64,000 bases of DNA from Chionoecetes opilio (Eukaryota > Arthropoda > Malacostraca > Decapoda > Majidae). The stretch covers positions 532,501 through 596,500 of the forward strand of contig JACEEZ010025360.1 in assembly GCA_016584305.1 (NCBI GenBank), written 5' to 3'. Below the pieces are notes generated by a model. It was not told the DNA's origin and searched no databases. It saw only the letters and a program-made list of their open reading frames with translations. Every line of letters starts with the position of its first letter. The first letter of the stretch is position 1. Of the stretch, positions 33,562 to 48,877 are shown piece by piece. A program made the translations under genes and the position numbers.

Positions 33562-34035
33562 GGGAGGCGGTGGCCGAGTGGTTAGCGTCTTGGAGTGGTG
33601 AGCTCGATGTACCGAGTTAGAATCCAGCCGGAGACAACTCTTTCGACCTTCTTTAATGCGGTCGCCAAAAGCTTGGTAGGTGAGCAGAAGGTCCGGAGTT
33701 AAAGTCCCATCAAGGAGCAACTGTCAAATCCATCGTCGTGTAGCCGAAGAAACCAGCTTAGCTTGTAGCATACCTGTTATTTGGACTGCGACTACTAGTG
33801 CGGCGGAAACACCAGGTGGCAGCATGAGCCTGACTGAGGATCCGAACATCACATAAAACGTGATCTTCACCTAGGACCACAGGTGTCACTATAAAAATCC
33901 AGCTTGCGCCACCAACGGGCGAGAACCAACCATCACGACCCTCCAGAATGTGCAGGGCCAACCACCTGAGCCCTCAAAAGAAAAAAAAATTGCCTACAGG
34001 CGCTATAGGCTCCAACGTAAAAAAAAAAAATAAAG
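33562..34035 (+). mobile_element. tRNA-derived SINE, family 1
   Basis: It starts GGGAGGCGGTGGCCGAGTGG followed by TTAGCGTC (A-box region) with a decayed B-box (GAGTTAGAATCC), then a long tail and an A-rich end at 34020-34040. The tail segments GGCGGCATGAGCC-like, GTCACTATAAAAATCC, GCGCCACC and CCTACAGGCGCTATAGGC are shared with the inverse of 57590-57907. Confidence 0.7.
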
Positions 34036-34039
34036 AAAA

Positions 34040-34298
34040 AGTACTAGCTCTATATTTCGGATTTTTTAATTATTATATATGGCTAAGGCAACTTTTAGTT
34101 TATTCATGCCTTTCCCCCTCTTTTTCTGAGTGTCTAAAGGAATCACAGTAATAGACAAGTTGCCTAACTAAATTTTTTTTGTAAAAGGTTGGCCAATAAA
34201 TTCCTCAACTGTTAAAACATTTCAATTTAATTAAATCACAATAAACATTATCATTTCAAAGTAAAATGGTAAGAAATATATAAAAATAAGATTTAAAG
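34040..34298. other. Unassigned AT-rich sequence
   Basis: No gene or repeat family recognised. Confidence 0.4.
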
Positions 34299-34424
34299 TT
34301 GCCCAAATGTCACGTGACTGCAAAAAGCTCCGACGTGGTCGTGACTTCATCAGCTGGACACACGCAGGAGGCAGCGGAGGCTATGCACGGTGTGTTTACC
34401 TATAATGACACTAGCAAAGCCATG

Positions 34425-34580
34425 ACAAAAGAAAGAGGAAATATAAATCATTGGTGCTATGTGCCAATGTGCACTAACACTGGCAGGTCAACACCAGGAA
34501 AGTTATTAATCTCAATTCCCAATGATTACAAAATAAGGAAGCGATGGTGGCTGGCTTGCCGCTTATGTTGTGGTGGATGA
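34425..34580 (+). pseudogene. THAP-like zinc-finger fragment
   Basis: Within the frame starting at 34299, the part INHWCYVPMCTNTG followed by GKLLISIPNDYKIRKRWWLAC has the start of a THAP domain: C-x4-C, then a lysine-rich stretch leading to a tryptophan pair. The later C-x2-H half is missing; the frame ends at 34580 in a repetitive CGGCTCGG patch. THAP domains occur in host proteins and in P-element transposases. Intronic location favours a transposon remnant or retrocopy. Confidence 0.4.
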
Positions 34581-34713
34581 CACGCTCGGCTCGGCTCGGA
34601 CCAACTCGGTTGCCATACCTGTACATCTTGTGACGTCACGACAATGGCGGACGTTTTTTCGAGCAATTATCACCACTTTTACAATACTAATTCACATTTT
34701 TAGGTAGGAATGA

Positions 34714-35226
34714 TCTATATATATATAAATCTCAAAATTTGTCTGTCTGTCTGTTCGTTATAGACTCGGCTACAGATGACCAAAACCCCACATGCCGGAC
34801 ATATTTGGAATCCTCATGATCCAGCGGAGAACATAGGCTGTGTTTCGATGGGCGTGGCCGACCCTGGTGGGCGTGGCCAGCAAAAACAACCTAAAATCGG
34901 CTGTGGCTCGGCTACAGATGGCCAAAACCCCACATGCCGCACATATTTGGAATCCTCATGACCCAGCGGAGAACATAGGCTATGTTTCGATGGGCGTGGC
35001 CAGCAAAAACAACCTAAAAACGGCTGTGGCTGCTATAGTCTCTGCTGGAACATTTTCTCTAAAATTCATACTAGAGAATGAACATTTTATGGGGATACTA
35101 TTATTGATAAAACTGTGGGCCTCCGGCCCAATGCGGGGGCCACGGGCCCCCGCATTGGGCCGCACATTGGGCCGCACAGGCCCCCGCACTAGGAGAAAGG
35201 TGCCCGGAGGGCACCCTTTCTGCTAG
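34714..35226 (+). mobile_element. Non-autonomous Helitron H2, 513 bp
   Basis: Start TCTATATATATATAAATCTC, then (GTCT)n; end hairpin GGTGCCC-GGA-GGGCACC (35199-35215), seven bases, CTAG. It is flanked by A (34713) and T (35227). Two tandem units of about 140 bp (from about 34767 and 34908) share GCTACAGATG and CCAAAACCCCACATGCCG. Palindromic GGCCC-rich sequence at 35110-35180 adds further pairing. No Rep/helicase. Confidence 0.85.
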
Positions 35227-35658
35227 TATATACTATGCCACTCTACAAGTATGACAGAACACACATTTCTTAAGTCTTCTCATAACAGACAACTTGTCTA
35301 TTCATAATCTTTTAATAGATGAAAAATACGTGATATAATATATAGTTGAGCTGACGAACTCTGCGTAAATCAGTTATTTCTTTATGTATGCAAAGAAATA
35401 TAAATAACTTCATACGAGAATAAGGATATGTAAAAACCTTGCTTCTAATTATTCTTGTTTTTACCGCTATGGAGGGCGATGGAAGGAAACGCCGCAAGGT
35501 GCATCAACTTTAGTGCGTTAACTTTACGCAGCGTTAGTGATCATCTACGGGCGAGATGGTGTCAGATCAAGTGAAATATATTTACTACGGAAGAAAACAA
35601 ATGTAGCCAATCAATCCAGTGGAAAATAATGTGTAAGGGTAAGACCAATTGACTATAC
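35227..35658. other. Unassigned sequence
   Basis: No exon, repeat family or domain recognised on either strand. Confidence 0.4.
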
Positions 35659-35745
35659 GCGGGGGCTCTCAAACTGGGGGTCGCAACCCCTAGAGAGGTC
35701 GCCAAATGCTTATGGGGGGGGGGGGGGGGGGTCGCGAGAATTTTT
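35659..35745 (+). mobile_element. hAT MITE end
   Basis: GGGGGCTCTCAAACTGGGGG followed by TCGCAACCCCTAGAGAGGTCGC resembles the CAGTGGTTCTCAACCTGGGGG-type ends of many hAT MITEs. A G run of about 15 follows. Only one end was recognised. Confidence 0.5.
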
Positions 35746-35904
35746 TTTAAACGTGAAAAATGCATCAGAAAATATGATTTGAATTTCATATAAGAATCAT
35801 ATTTATTTTCTCTTATCTTTTATCAATATAAACAATACAATGACTATACCTTTTTATACCTTGATGAGTAACTAGCGAAAAAAGTACAGTTACATAGTCT
35901 GTCT

Positions 35905-36538
<634 letters not shown>

Positions 36539-36691
36539 CTTATAATTAGGACACCAGACGACGCCGTGGACCTGATCCCATATGACTTGAGGGAATCGGT
36601 TGCCTGAAGGCGGGGCGTTGCGGCAGGCACGTTTGACCTGCTTCGCCCTGTCCACCATAACCCCCACGCGGCTCTCTAGGTACTGGCGCTC
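36539..36691 (-). CDS. Carbohydrate sulfotransferase-like exon (upstream exon)
   Basis: On the minus strand a pyrimidine-rich acceptor (TCTGCGTCCCCTGCAG) opens a 153-bp, 51-codon exon ending AAG|GTAAGA. It begins ERQYLESRVGVMVDRAKQVK and ends PQVIWDQVHGVVWCPNYK. In Golgi carbohydrate sulfotransferases a region of charged helix and a VDxxHxLLYC-type strand comes just before the PAPS-binding loop, so V-x-W-C-P-N-Y-K|V-A-S-T-T-W across the junction fits. Base use is GC-rich and clean compared with surrounding repeats. Earlier exons (signal anchor, N-terminal stem) were not seen to the right. Confidence 0.7.
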
Positions 36692-37477
<786 letters not shown>

Positions 37478-37481
<4 letters not shown>

Positions 37482-37869
37482 TCCATAACAAGAAAGACCA
37501 CCTTTATTCTTCAGCACTGATGAATTCCTCGGAAGAATTGGCGCTTTAGAGAAATAAGTAATACGATAATCATCGTCACTTTTATTAGTAGACATTTTGC
37601 TAAGGTGGAGAAAAAAATGTCTTGTCTAACTTGTCTTTACCTAATTACCTACAAACTGAAGCATATCTACCCGTTTCCTTAGTCATGTGTGGCACTATAG
37701 AAGTGTTGCTTCAATTTATGTAAAATTGACACCATTGCTACCATCATCATCATTATCGTGTTATCACTACTATCATCAACAGTAAGTTATTTTTCGAGGC
37801 ACTGACAGTTGTGGCAACAGCAATAATCAATAGAAATAGTAGTTTCAAGTAGCATTACGCTCCCCCGTT
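37478..37869. other. Unassigned sequence
   Basis: Ordinary-looking sequence with an ATC-rich patch (about 37738-37785). No exon found. Confidence 0.4.
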
Positions 37870-40800
37870 GATATAAAAAAACACAATACTTTTCTAGGAA
37901 AGTTTTGTTTAAAAAGCCGGAATTTTTTTGCTTCACTGGTTATGTTTGACCCCGTGTCCACCCAAAAACTGTTTCCCACCTGAGGCCCGTGATGATGCAC
38001 CTGGTGTGTGTTTTCCTTTTTAACAACACTCTTGGAGGGCAAAAAAGCTCTTTTTAAAAACCTTTTGGAACCCCCTGGCTTTCCTCCAAGACAATTTACC
38101 TACCTACCTGGGACGGAATGATCATGCACCGGACGGTCATGAAAAGCGCGTCACACCCCACAACACACAAAAAACCCCACACTCCGGGGGAACCCCTACA
38201 TGTTTCAGGACGTGGGGACAGTTTAAATTACCTCAGGTTCGTAGTGGCAAGTAGTTGAGGTGCTGAAGGGCGGCCGTTTCGGGGGGGCTCTGGGTTCGCC
38301 CCTCGCTTCCTCTTTTGTTCCTTGGGAAGCGGGGAGGCTTGGCGTTTGGGTTAATACCCCACATTTTTTTGGCCCAACTGTGGGAAGGGCCTCAAGTAGG
38401 CATGGAGGTTTTTTTTTAAAAAGGGCTGCTGCTGTTTTTCAGAACCGGCACGCCTGCTTCTTCCCCCCGGAAAGGTTGGGGCTTTTCCTCTGTTGTTAGC
38501 CCCACTAAAGGGAAACCCCCGGGCCCTTTGAGGGGTGTAGGGGGGCTAAGCCACCATAAAACACCACCACCAGGAAGGTGGGGGCCCCCGGGTTTTTGGA
38601 GGCCCCCGGCCCGTGAGGCCCCAACATGCTGGGGGGAGGCTGCCCGTGGTGACCCCCCCGTTTGTGGGCCAAAAAACCCCAAAAACATTTATAGGGGGGT
38701 ATTTCCACAACACACCACCACAAGTTTTTGCCACACCCAAACACTTTGTCGACTGCATTTAAAACAGCATCAAAAAACCCAAAAGGACAGGTGATGGGGG
38801 GGGCCCTGCACTAACTTTTACCATTCGGGTTTAGGGGTAAAAAATCAAAACTGCGGCTTCACCCTCAAGAGTACATGGCTTTCCTTTGACGTATTCGGGC
38901 TTAGTAATGGGGGGCAAAAAAAGGGGTAGAAAAAGGTGGTGGAATCTGTCATCACAAAGAAAAAAATTTCGGGTAAAACAAGGGGAGTTGTTTCCTTTAA
39001 AATGAGGGATGAGAGGGGGGCCAAAGGTGTAGAGTGTTTGTTTTGAGGGGCGCTTTGGGAGGAGGGTAATTTTTTTTTCAGTAGGGCTGGGAAAGGGCGG
39101 GAAAAACCTTTTTTTTTTGGAACCCCCGGGTTTCCCGGTTTCCCAAAAAAGGCTCCCCCGGAATCGGGGGAAACCCGGGTTTTCCCCCAAAGTATTCGCC
39201 CCAGACTCTTTTTTTTTTTTGCAAAAAGTAGTTGAATGTTCATTAAAAAAAACCTAATCAAAAAAAAAATTTTTTCCCTTTCTTCTCTTTTTTTCCGGGG
39301 AAAAAAAGCTTTGTTTAAAACTACGTTTAGTTTTTTTTTGGCCCCCCCTTTTCAAATTTCGGGGTTACGCCACTGAAAAGCTACCGTCAATTTAAGGGTT
39401 TTGTAGATTATTGGGGAAAACCGTTTAAGGGGGAAAATTTGGTTCCAAAATCTAAACCCGGTTCCCAGCCAGTCTTTGGGGGGAAAACCCGTGGGAAACC
39501 CGGTTCTCCCCCAAAGCCCTATTTTGGGGCTTTAAAACTCCACATTTGGCGTCCTTCTAAAAAAGGTGACAGGAAGGTTCGACGGAATCACTTTCGACGA
39601 CACCCCCCCCCCCCCCCGAAACCTCAAAACATAGGGGCATTTTCAAACCCTTTCCCCAAGGGTTCATTGCCTTTCAAAACCCTCTCATTCATTCCCTCTT
39701 TAATATACGCCCACTTACAAAGGGAAATTGAGGGGAATTTGTATACGTTTTATTTTACAAGGAACAAAAGGGGATAATGACCGGGGGGGGTTTCAGTTGT
39801 TTTAAAAATTCCTTTCAAAATTTATTTTTTAAACCTTTAAATCAGGGCCCCAATTTCCCTTATCGTTTTTAACGCAGCTTGAAAGGGAAAGGAAGAAAAT
39901 CGGACGAGAGGGGAAAGGAGGGGGAGAGGGGAGAGAGAGGGGGAAGGGGAGAGGGGGAGAGGAGGGGAAATGAAAAAGGGGGAGGAAAAGAGAGAGAGAA
40001 AAAGAGAGAAAGGGGAAAAGTAATGGGGGGCCCGAGGGCAGGAGAGGGGACTGGGGGAGGGGGTCGGGGAGATAAGGTCATTTTACCGCGATAGGAAAAA
40101 AAAAAGAAAGGGGAAAGGAAGATGGGGAGGAAAAAAAACAAAAGAGGGGGAGAGAGAATGGGGGGGGGGGGGCGTAACGGAAAAAAATTTAAATCATATC
40201 ACTATTTTAAAGCCTGAGGTTTGAACCCGCACACACGGGACTGTGTCATTGTTTATAGTTTTTTTTCGCTATTTTGTTTTTTTATTAAATACAAGTTTAA
40301 ATTTGATGGGGCCAAGAAAAGGTTTGGATGGGTTTGTTCCCACTTGGGGGTGGGATACTTATATGGGAAAATTTATAGAAATTTGGGAAAGGGTTTCGAC
40401 GGATTTCGTCGGAAACCGTCAAAAATTAAATTTTTACCGTCAAAAAGGGCATTCCGGGTCAAATTTCCCCTGAATCTTCTTAAAACGGTGAATACCACCG
40501 GAATTTTGCCGGGGCATAAAACAAACACCTCCCGGGTTAACACCTAAATCCCATCTAAATATTAAAAAGAAACCCGTTGGAGAACAAAGTTTTTTACCCA
40601 ACCCTTTAGGGAAACGATGCTTGCAAGACCGTTCAAAGGGTTTAAAGAAAAATAACGGGAAGCAAACGAGGGAAAACACAACAGAGAGGGGAAGAATACG
40701 AAGGAAGAAAACTGAGTAGAAGAATATCACAAAAAACTTTTTTAAATTTTCCCTTTGAAGTAACAAGGGAAAGAAAATGATCAAATTTTATACGTCACAA

Positions 40801-43800
40801 CATTTACTTACCGAAAAAAAAAAAGTTATTCAATGTTTCCCAATTGCTTTTGGAAAAGGGATTGTTTTTCCCCGAAAACCAAAGGGGGGGGTTACTGAGA
40901 AAGGATAAATATCCTTGGTATGAGTAGGCGAGGGGCACCGAACCTCACCCAAACCGCGACTGGACCCAAACTGAATGGGGATTCTTGTAGAAAGGACCCT
41001 GAGGACGGGGGAGCAGCGAACAGAGCCCTTTTTTTCCCCGGCCCCCACCTCCGCTGGGCCTGCCAAAGGGAAAAGTTTTTTCTCGCCCCCCCACATGTTC
41101 GGTAACGGGGAAATGTCGGGGAAACCAGGTCAAATAAAAAAAAAGGAAAAAAATTAGTCAAGGAAATGGAAAGAAAAAGAAACAACAACCGGGGGTCGGG
41201 GTTGTAAATTTAAAATTTAAAAAAAAATATCGGGGACTTTTGTGGAGGGGGAGGGGCAGGTTTTTGACGCGGGGGAGTCATCGTACGAAATAGGTTTAGA
41301 AAGTGAGGGGATTGCCATCGGGTTTGGCCCCGTTTGGGAATTTCCCCGTCAGTCCAGGCCCATAGGGTCAAGGTCAGATAGTCTTTTTTTGGCCCATTTT
41401 TCCCTCCCCCAAACCCAAGCTAAAAATTAAAAAGGTTTTGGGACAGGTAAACAAAATTTTTAAATTCAAAGGAAAAAGGGTTTACATTTTTAATGGGGGG
41501 GGGGGGGATATAAATGAGGATTTTTGGGGAAAAATTTTAAAAAGTTTTCGACCATAGGGTTCCTAAAAAAACAAAAATGATTTAGGGAATCCCACCCAAG
41601 TCTGGTAATGGGTTAAATTTTCCCTTTCCCTTTTTGTAGGGAAAAAAAGGAAGGTAAACAAAAACCCAAATTTAATGGTGACATAAACTTCACTTTTGTG
41701 AAACAATCGTGATAGATATGATTATTTCCCCCCTTTTAAACTTTTCTTTCTGGTACCCCTCCCAAAACGAGGGGCCCAAAGCATTTATAAACAAACCAGG
41801 TGTTGTGCAAAAAATTTTATCAAATGCGGGAAAATTCTGTGGGACCCCTCCTTTTAACGCTTTTAATGTTAAACTGGTTTTACGGGTTTAAAACGGGCTC
41901 CCCCTGATACATTTTTTTAAAGGCAACATCGATTCCCTAGTTTCCCCAAATGGAGAACATTTTACAAGAAATTTAATATTTACTCAAAAGCTTAAAAAAA
42001 TCCCGTTCAAAAAAAGTCGGGGTTTTTGGGAAAAGGAGTAGGGTTTTAAATAAGGGTATTTTTTTTAATTCAACTATTATTGTTTTGAAAGGGGTTTCAT
42101 AAAAGCTGAGAAAACCGATGTTCCCCTGAAAAAAGGGGATGGGGGGGTTAGCAGTTAAGCTAAAAAAAATTAGGGAAAAAAGTTTAGATGAAGGGGCGGG
42201 GGGGGGTCTCCCGGATTTTCGCCACAACAGCGACGAACGAAAACCCACGTTTTTATCCGCTTTTACCTGTGTTTTCCCCTAAAGGGGAAGACGAAAAACC
42301 TACCAGTGGGGCGCCGTTAACCAAAAAAGTTAACCTCTTTAACCCGTTAATCCGTTACCCAAAAAAAAATAACTTCGAAAAACCTTTAATTTCATTTTAA
42401 TTTTTAAAAAAATGAAAAACAAAAAGTTACAAATAAATTTAACCCGTTAATTTTTTTTCAAAACAAAAAAAAAAAAAATCTTTTTTTTCTCAAAACCCCC
42501 CTTTCCAAAACCCCCCTTTGAAAAGTGCCAAAATTTAAAAAAAATCACCCTTTAGGGGTTTTTTTTAAGGGTTTTAAAAACCCAAAAACTATATTTTTTT
42601 TTGTTTTAGGGGTTTAAAAAAAAAAAAAGGCAGATTTTATATTTTAAAAAATTTTTTAAAAAAAAACCAAAAAAAGGGCTTTTTTTCATATTTTTTTGGC
42701 CTTGTTTTGGGTTTTTTTTTAAAAGGTTTTTTAGACCCAAAAAAGAAAAGGGTAAAAAAAAACCCTTAAAAAATAAAACAAAATTTTTGTATTAAACAAA
42801 AAAAAAAAATTTGATATAAATTGGCCGCAAGAAATAAAAAAAAAAAAATAAAAAAACAGGGGATTATAAAAAATTTTAATTTTTCCTCTTTTTTCCGTTC
42901 TCCTTTTTTGTTCAATTTTAAAAATTTTGCTAAGACTCTACATCGTAAAAAAAAAATCTGAAAAAAAATAGAAAATTTTTAAAAACGTTTCCCGGGGGTT
43001 TATAAAAATTTTTGGGGGGGGTTAGGGGGATTGATTTAACGGAAGTTAAATGAAAAGGGAATTTAATTTAGTCCGATAAGATTTCCAAATTTTAATTTTA
43101 AAAAGTTAAATCTTTAAACCGAAAAAGGTTAATTTTTCCGAAAATTTAATGATTAACGGATAAAACGGTTGGGGCCCAAATTTTGGGAAAACCAAACCAC
43201 GCCTGGAAAATAGCCCCCATAGGACATCACCGGGGCCCTCTTTAGGTTTCCCACAAGGGTCCCCCGCACCCCATTAAACAAACCCAAAAAAACCCAAAAG
43301 ATTTGAATTTTGCCCGAAGGGGTATGTTTTGTGCTGTCGGGGTTTGCAATTTCAAATTCAACCTTCAAAAACGGGGACCAACACCCTTTCATAAAAAATG
43401 TGAAAGGAGGGGCCAAAGTTTTCCCCCTCCCCCTAAAAAAAAGAGGGGAAAACGACGAAAGTTTCTGGGGGGGGAAAGGAGGGGGGTAGAAGAGGTAGAA
43501 GGGGTTTTTTGGTCTATTTTTACCGTTGAAATTTGGACAAAAATTAAAAATTTTGTTTATGTTCTTTAGGCGGTCCAGCTGCCAGAAAAAATCTGGGTCC
43601 AGCCCGGGGCACCCAAATTTTATAATTATTTTATAATTCTGAATGCAAAGTACGACCTAAAAAGGGGGTTTACCAGAAAATTGGGTTTTCCAATTTTTTA
43701 TCGGGATTCAAACCCAAGCCATAAGTTTTTTTATAATGATTTTTTCCTTGGAGAAGATTGTAGTTTTCGGGGGGTTTTAATCTTTCTTAATTACGCTTAT

Positions 43801-46800
43801 AAAAGGGAATTGTTGAAACGTGGGCCTATGAGAAAAATATTGAAATTTTCAAAAAGCAAGTGAAAACCCGTGTAAAAAAAAAATTTCTAAGGCCCCCCGC
43901 TAAAAATTGATGGTTGGGTTTGGAATTTCCGGGAAACGGCCCCCAGAATGGCAATCCGCCACTATTTTTCCTTTTGGAAAATTATTTTTTTTAAAAAACT
44001 CTCTCTCTTTTCCTCCTCTCGGGCCCCCGGTGGGCGTTGGGGTCACGCTCCCCAAAAAGAAACCTTTATAAACATTTCTGAGTTACAAAAAGATTATTTT
44101 TTTTTACCAAACAAAAAAAATATGCAACCGAAGATATTTTTTTTTGGGAACCTTTTTTAAAATTGTCAGATGCCCCCCAGGGGCAAACTTTGATCGGGGT
44201 TTCTATACAAAAAATATATAAAAAATTAAAACATTTTTAAAAAAATGTGGGATCACGGGGTGACTTTTACCCATTAGTACAAATTGGGCGCATTTTTACA
44301 CCCGGGTTTAATTTTTTAAAAGAGTTGTTCTATGTTTTTTTTGATTTACCTTTAAAAAAATAAAACGAAGAACCAGAAAAAATAAAAAAAAGAAAATTTC
44401 ACACCCCCTTTGGGACTGAGAAAAGTTTTTGGGAAAAAAAATCTGTGATAGGGTGGGTAAGATTTGAAAAGATAATACTGTATAAAATTTTGGTTTAAAA
44501 AATTAAACGGGAAATTTTAAAAAAAAAAATATAAAAAAATCTTTTTAATATGTATAGGAGGGCAGAGGGGGGGGAGGGAAAAAAACCACTTTGGGTTAAC
44601 AAAAAATTGTTTGATTTAAAAAACATCAAAAGGTTTACTTTTTTTTTTCCCAGTTTCAATTCTGCAGATCCCTTAGCCCCCTTTGAAGTTGTCAGGGGTT
44701 CAACACCAAAGGGGCGATTTTAAAAAGCGCCCCTTGGTTCGATCAACCCCCAAATCGTAACTTCGCAACAAAAAAAAAAGTGAATAATGTCCTATGCTTT
44801 ATCACCCGTTTTTCCCCAATACTTTGGTTTTAACAGTAGAAAAAACTGTTTCAAGTAAGAGTGAGAAAAAAAGGGAAAGAATGGTTTGGGTATTGTATTT
44901 TCTGAAAATTTAATGAGTGTTGTTCTTTTTTAGAAAATTTTTCTACAAAACCCAAAAACCCCCAACCCAAAAATTTTCCTAAAACGTACCTCTTAAAAAT
45001 TTACTTTTACATTGTTTGGTTTTCGATTTTTTATTTTTTTTTTTTAGTTTACAATTTTTCTTGCCCAAATATAGAAAAAAATTTATTTTTGCATTTACCT
45101 TGTAACCCTCTTTGCACGAAAAAAAAAACAAAATTTAAACAGAAACTCTGCACTTTTTTTAGAAAAACTACTTTTTTTTCTACAATAACTTTGCTTATTT
45201 TCATTTGTAAAGAGGGTTGGCAAATTTAAAATTTGCCCAACAAAAAATGAAACCCACATTACTGTGTACCCAGCGATGTCTTACCAAAGGGTTAAATTTA
45301 TCCATTTTGATTTATTACTTTTTTACTATTTTATAGGTTATTCCCACCAAAGGAAAACCCACCCCTGATACACCCACACAGTTTGTTGTAGGGAGGCCCT
45401 TTGGTCAAATTTTCGTTATATTTCTAGCCCTTTACTTTTCTTTTTTACGGAAAACCCCCCAATTTACTTTTACTAGAGGAAACATAAATTGTTTTTATTT
45501 AGGGGACACACCCAGCAGCTCTAAAAGCGGGACGAGCTTGCCCTTTACTTGACACATTCGGGGTTTTAAAAAACGATTATTTTGGAAAAATTTACGATTA
45601 TGATTTCTTTCCCTTAAAAATGTTTTTGTTCTCAATTTTTCCCTTAAATTTTTAAAAGCTATTTTTGCTAAACAGGGGGACCCTTGCTAGCTACCGTTCT
45701 ACGGTACACGTACCCCTTGGGTTAACTTTCCCACTTGAAAATTTTATAACGGTGATAGTTGCACTTTGGGGTTTAAACCCAAAAAATAAAGTTACTCCCC
45801 ACATATGAAAATTTTTTACTGGGCCCCATGTAATTTTTTTTTGTTTTTGGGGAAACATCATTTTAACCCAAATTGGTTTTCCCATATTTTTCTGTTGTTT
45901 TTTAAACCCTCAGTTTTTTACCCCCATTTTTTAGCGATGGGGAAATTTAAAGGTTTTGGGGGAGGTTTAGAAAAAAATTTTTTTTTAATTATTTTACCCT
46001 TTTTTAGTTTTTGAGTTTATCAATTTTTTAAATCCCTAGCAAATTTCCTTAGGGCCCCTAATTTGAGGAAAAATTATATAGCCGGCCGAGCAATGTCAGC
46101 AGTTTTTACTTTTTTAAAAATATTACAAAAATTGGCATAACTTTTTTCCTAGTAAAATTACAACAATTATCAAAAAAAGTGTAAACCCCGATTAAAATTT
46201 TCCAAACGGAAGTGCAGGTACTTAACATAAAAAAGAAACAGTATTTTTTTAGGAAACATCTTAAAACATGATTATATATAGATGTAATGTATATATAATT
46301 TTTACATGTATATCTTTTTTTGTATTTTTCACCGTGAGCCCCCAATGAAAAACCTTGGTTTCTTTAGTTTTCAAAACCAAGTAGGTCCCCCAGGAAAATG
46401 GGGAAGCTATAAAGCAATATGTGGGTTTTCCCCCCCGACGCCCCTTGGAAACCCGGGGAAAGGGGGGAAGCGCCTTGAGACGGGAAGAGGAAGAAAGGGA
46501 GAACCCCCTTCGGCCATCGACCATAAAAAAACACGTTTGCTCACGAGCTCTGTGCCCACCCCGGCTTTTTGTTCAAAGACTTTTCATTGTACGGGTTTTG
46601 TAATCTCTACGCCCCTTTTTAATGGACTTTAAATAAATTTTGTACCAAATTTTAACATACATTTTTTAAAACTACCCAAAAAAAGGGTCTCTCCCTAAAT
46701 ATACACAAACTTTTAAGGGGTTTGGCCCCCGGGGGGGGGGTTTTCAACACGGGGGGAAATTTTTGGTTTTATATTATATATATATAATATTTTATATATA

Positions 46801-48877
46801 TATATATATCCGGGTCCAGGGGTTTTTTCGTACCCAAAGAGACCTGCAAAATTTGTTTCAGAGCCACACTGAAAATTTCCCTTTCCCGGGGAAAAACAGT
46901 TGGGGGAAAAAGTCCCCGGGGTTTGTACCGTTTTTCCACCGGTATCCTCATGGCAAACGGTACCCGGGGGCCCCACCCCCTCATCAGGACGTCCCCGTTT
47001 AAAGGTTTTAGTAAAGCAATGGGGGGTTTTCGTTTTCTTTTGCGAGAGCTTTTCTCGGGCTGCCGCAGTTCAGCTCTAAAACTTTGGGGTGCTCCCCAGG
47101 GGTTCCCGGCCTCTCCCTTCTGTCAAAAGTTTAAAACCCATCCTGTATTACTTGGGTTTCAGGGTTTAAACCCAGAACTTCCAAGTTTAATTTTGCCCGT
47201 AAAACAAAAAATTTTAACAAATTTTTTCTCACCGGAGCATTGGACCCCTCAGGTGTTGGGGCGGCGGGGACGTCTTTGGGCCCCGGGGTGACAGAACGCG
47301 GGAAAAAAGGTCGGGGAAAACTCTCCTCTAACTGAAAAGTACAAGACTTATCGGGCCATTCAGAAAAACCTAGTTTGGGAATCATTCCCCCACCGGGCCA
47401 AAGTAAATTACCTAAGAGGAGAGCACATCGGGGGACGGGTTTTTTCTTAACAACACTCCCAAGGGCGGGCCCCCCGAAAAAACAGAGAAGAGAGCAAAAT
47501 AAATCTCAACCGGGGGCCCCCACAGAACTTTACTCCCCCATAACGAGCTTATCTTTATTCTCTTGCCGGTCTCCCTTTGGGCACCTTCCCTTTCCCAAGA
47601 AAACAAGGTTTTTAAGGCTCCCAAACCCCCAAAAAAAATTGTATCTCCCTTTTTTTCCCCCGTAAACCCAAAAAAGTACCTACGACGGGGGAAAGGGCAA
47701 AGTACCCCCCCTCATAAACTTTCTCCCCGACCCTTTTTGGGGAACTCAAAATTTCATGCAAAATTGGGGGGGTTTTTAAACCCAAACCCACTTTAAAATA
47801 CTAGAAAAAAGATAAAGGGGAAAAAAGGGTTTTGTGTCTCTATCCTGGGGAGCTAGAAACTACCTTAAGTGTCCAGTAATAGCCCCTTATCAGAAAAAAA
47901 GGAGAGGCTAAAAACACGGGCTTTGCATTAAAAAATACCCACGCGATTCTTCCAACACAAAATTTCACCGGGGTGGCCCCTTTCCCACAATAACACAACT
48001 TTTTGGAAAAAGGGTTTATTTGTTACCCTAAATTTTTCAGCCCGTTTTATTTTTGGAGTTGAGCGTTATAAAAACCCCAAACCCAAACGAAGTCGATGGT
48101 TTCCAAAAAAAAAAAAAAAAAAAAGCCCGCATGTTTCTCCCCCTACCCCTTTACGGGGGGGGAAGGGTTATCAGATGAGCTTTCGGGTAGAAAACACGAA
48201 AATTATAAAGCAAGTACTACCCCCAATCCTAAAGTTTTAGTAAATTTTCTTTTTTGAAAAAAAGACAGGGGGAACTCCTTTTTCAAAAACACTCCTCTGA
48301 AAATTCCTCCAAAAATGGGTTAACATAAAGATTTTACATTTGAAAACTTTTGAGAGCAAAAATTTAAATGTTCAAATGACCCCTTTTTTTAGGGGGGAAA
48401 AAAAATTGTACATGGGGACAAATTTTGGTTTTGTTTCCCCTCTCCCTAAACTTCTGGGGGAAAAGCTTAGGGGGAGTTGAAACCCTTCAATTTTTTCTCC
48501 CTTTTAACGGTTTTAAAAAATCCCCCCACTGTGTCTTGACAAACCTACGAAGGCACGCTGTCCCTTACCCGTAATTTACACTCTCCCAAAAGGATGGGCC
48601 AAAATTTCTTGGGCCCAAGGGAAAGGCTTTTTTGAAATTTTCTCGCAAAAAAACAAAAATAAGTTTTCCCCGCACCGTTCAAAAAAAAAGGGGGCACAAG
48701 CTTCACATGTTTAGAAACACCCAAACATAAATGGGAAATCCCTTTTGGTTTTTTTTCCCTTTTTTTCTTTTCTTTTTTCTTTTGAAAAATTTAAATCTTT
48801 TTAAAGCTTAGTACCCTTAGCTTAAATACTTTATCTTTTTTTTTAAACGAAACTAAAAACTTTACCCAAATTTCCCA

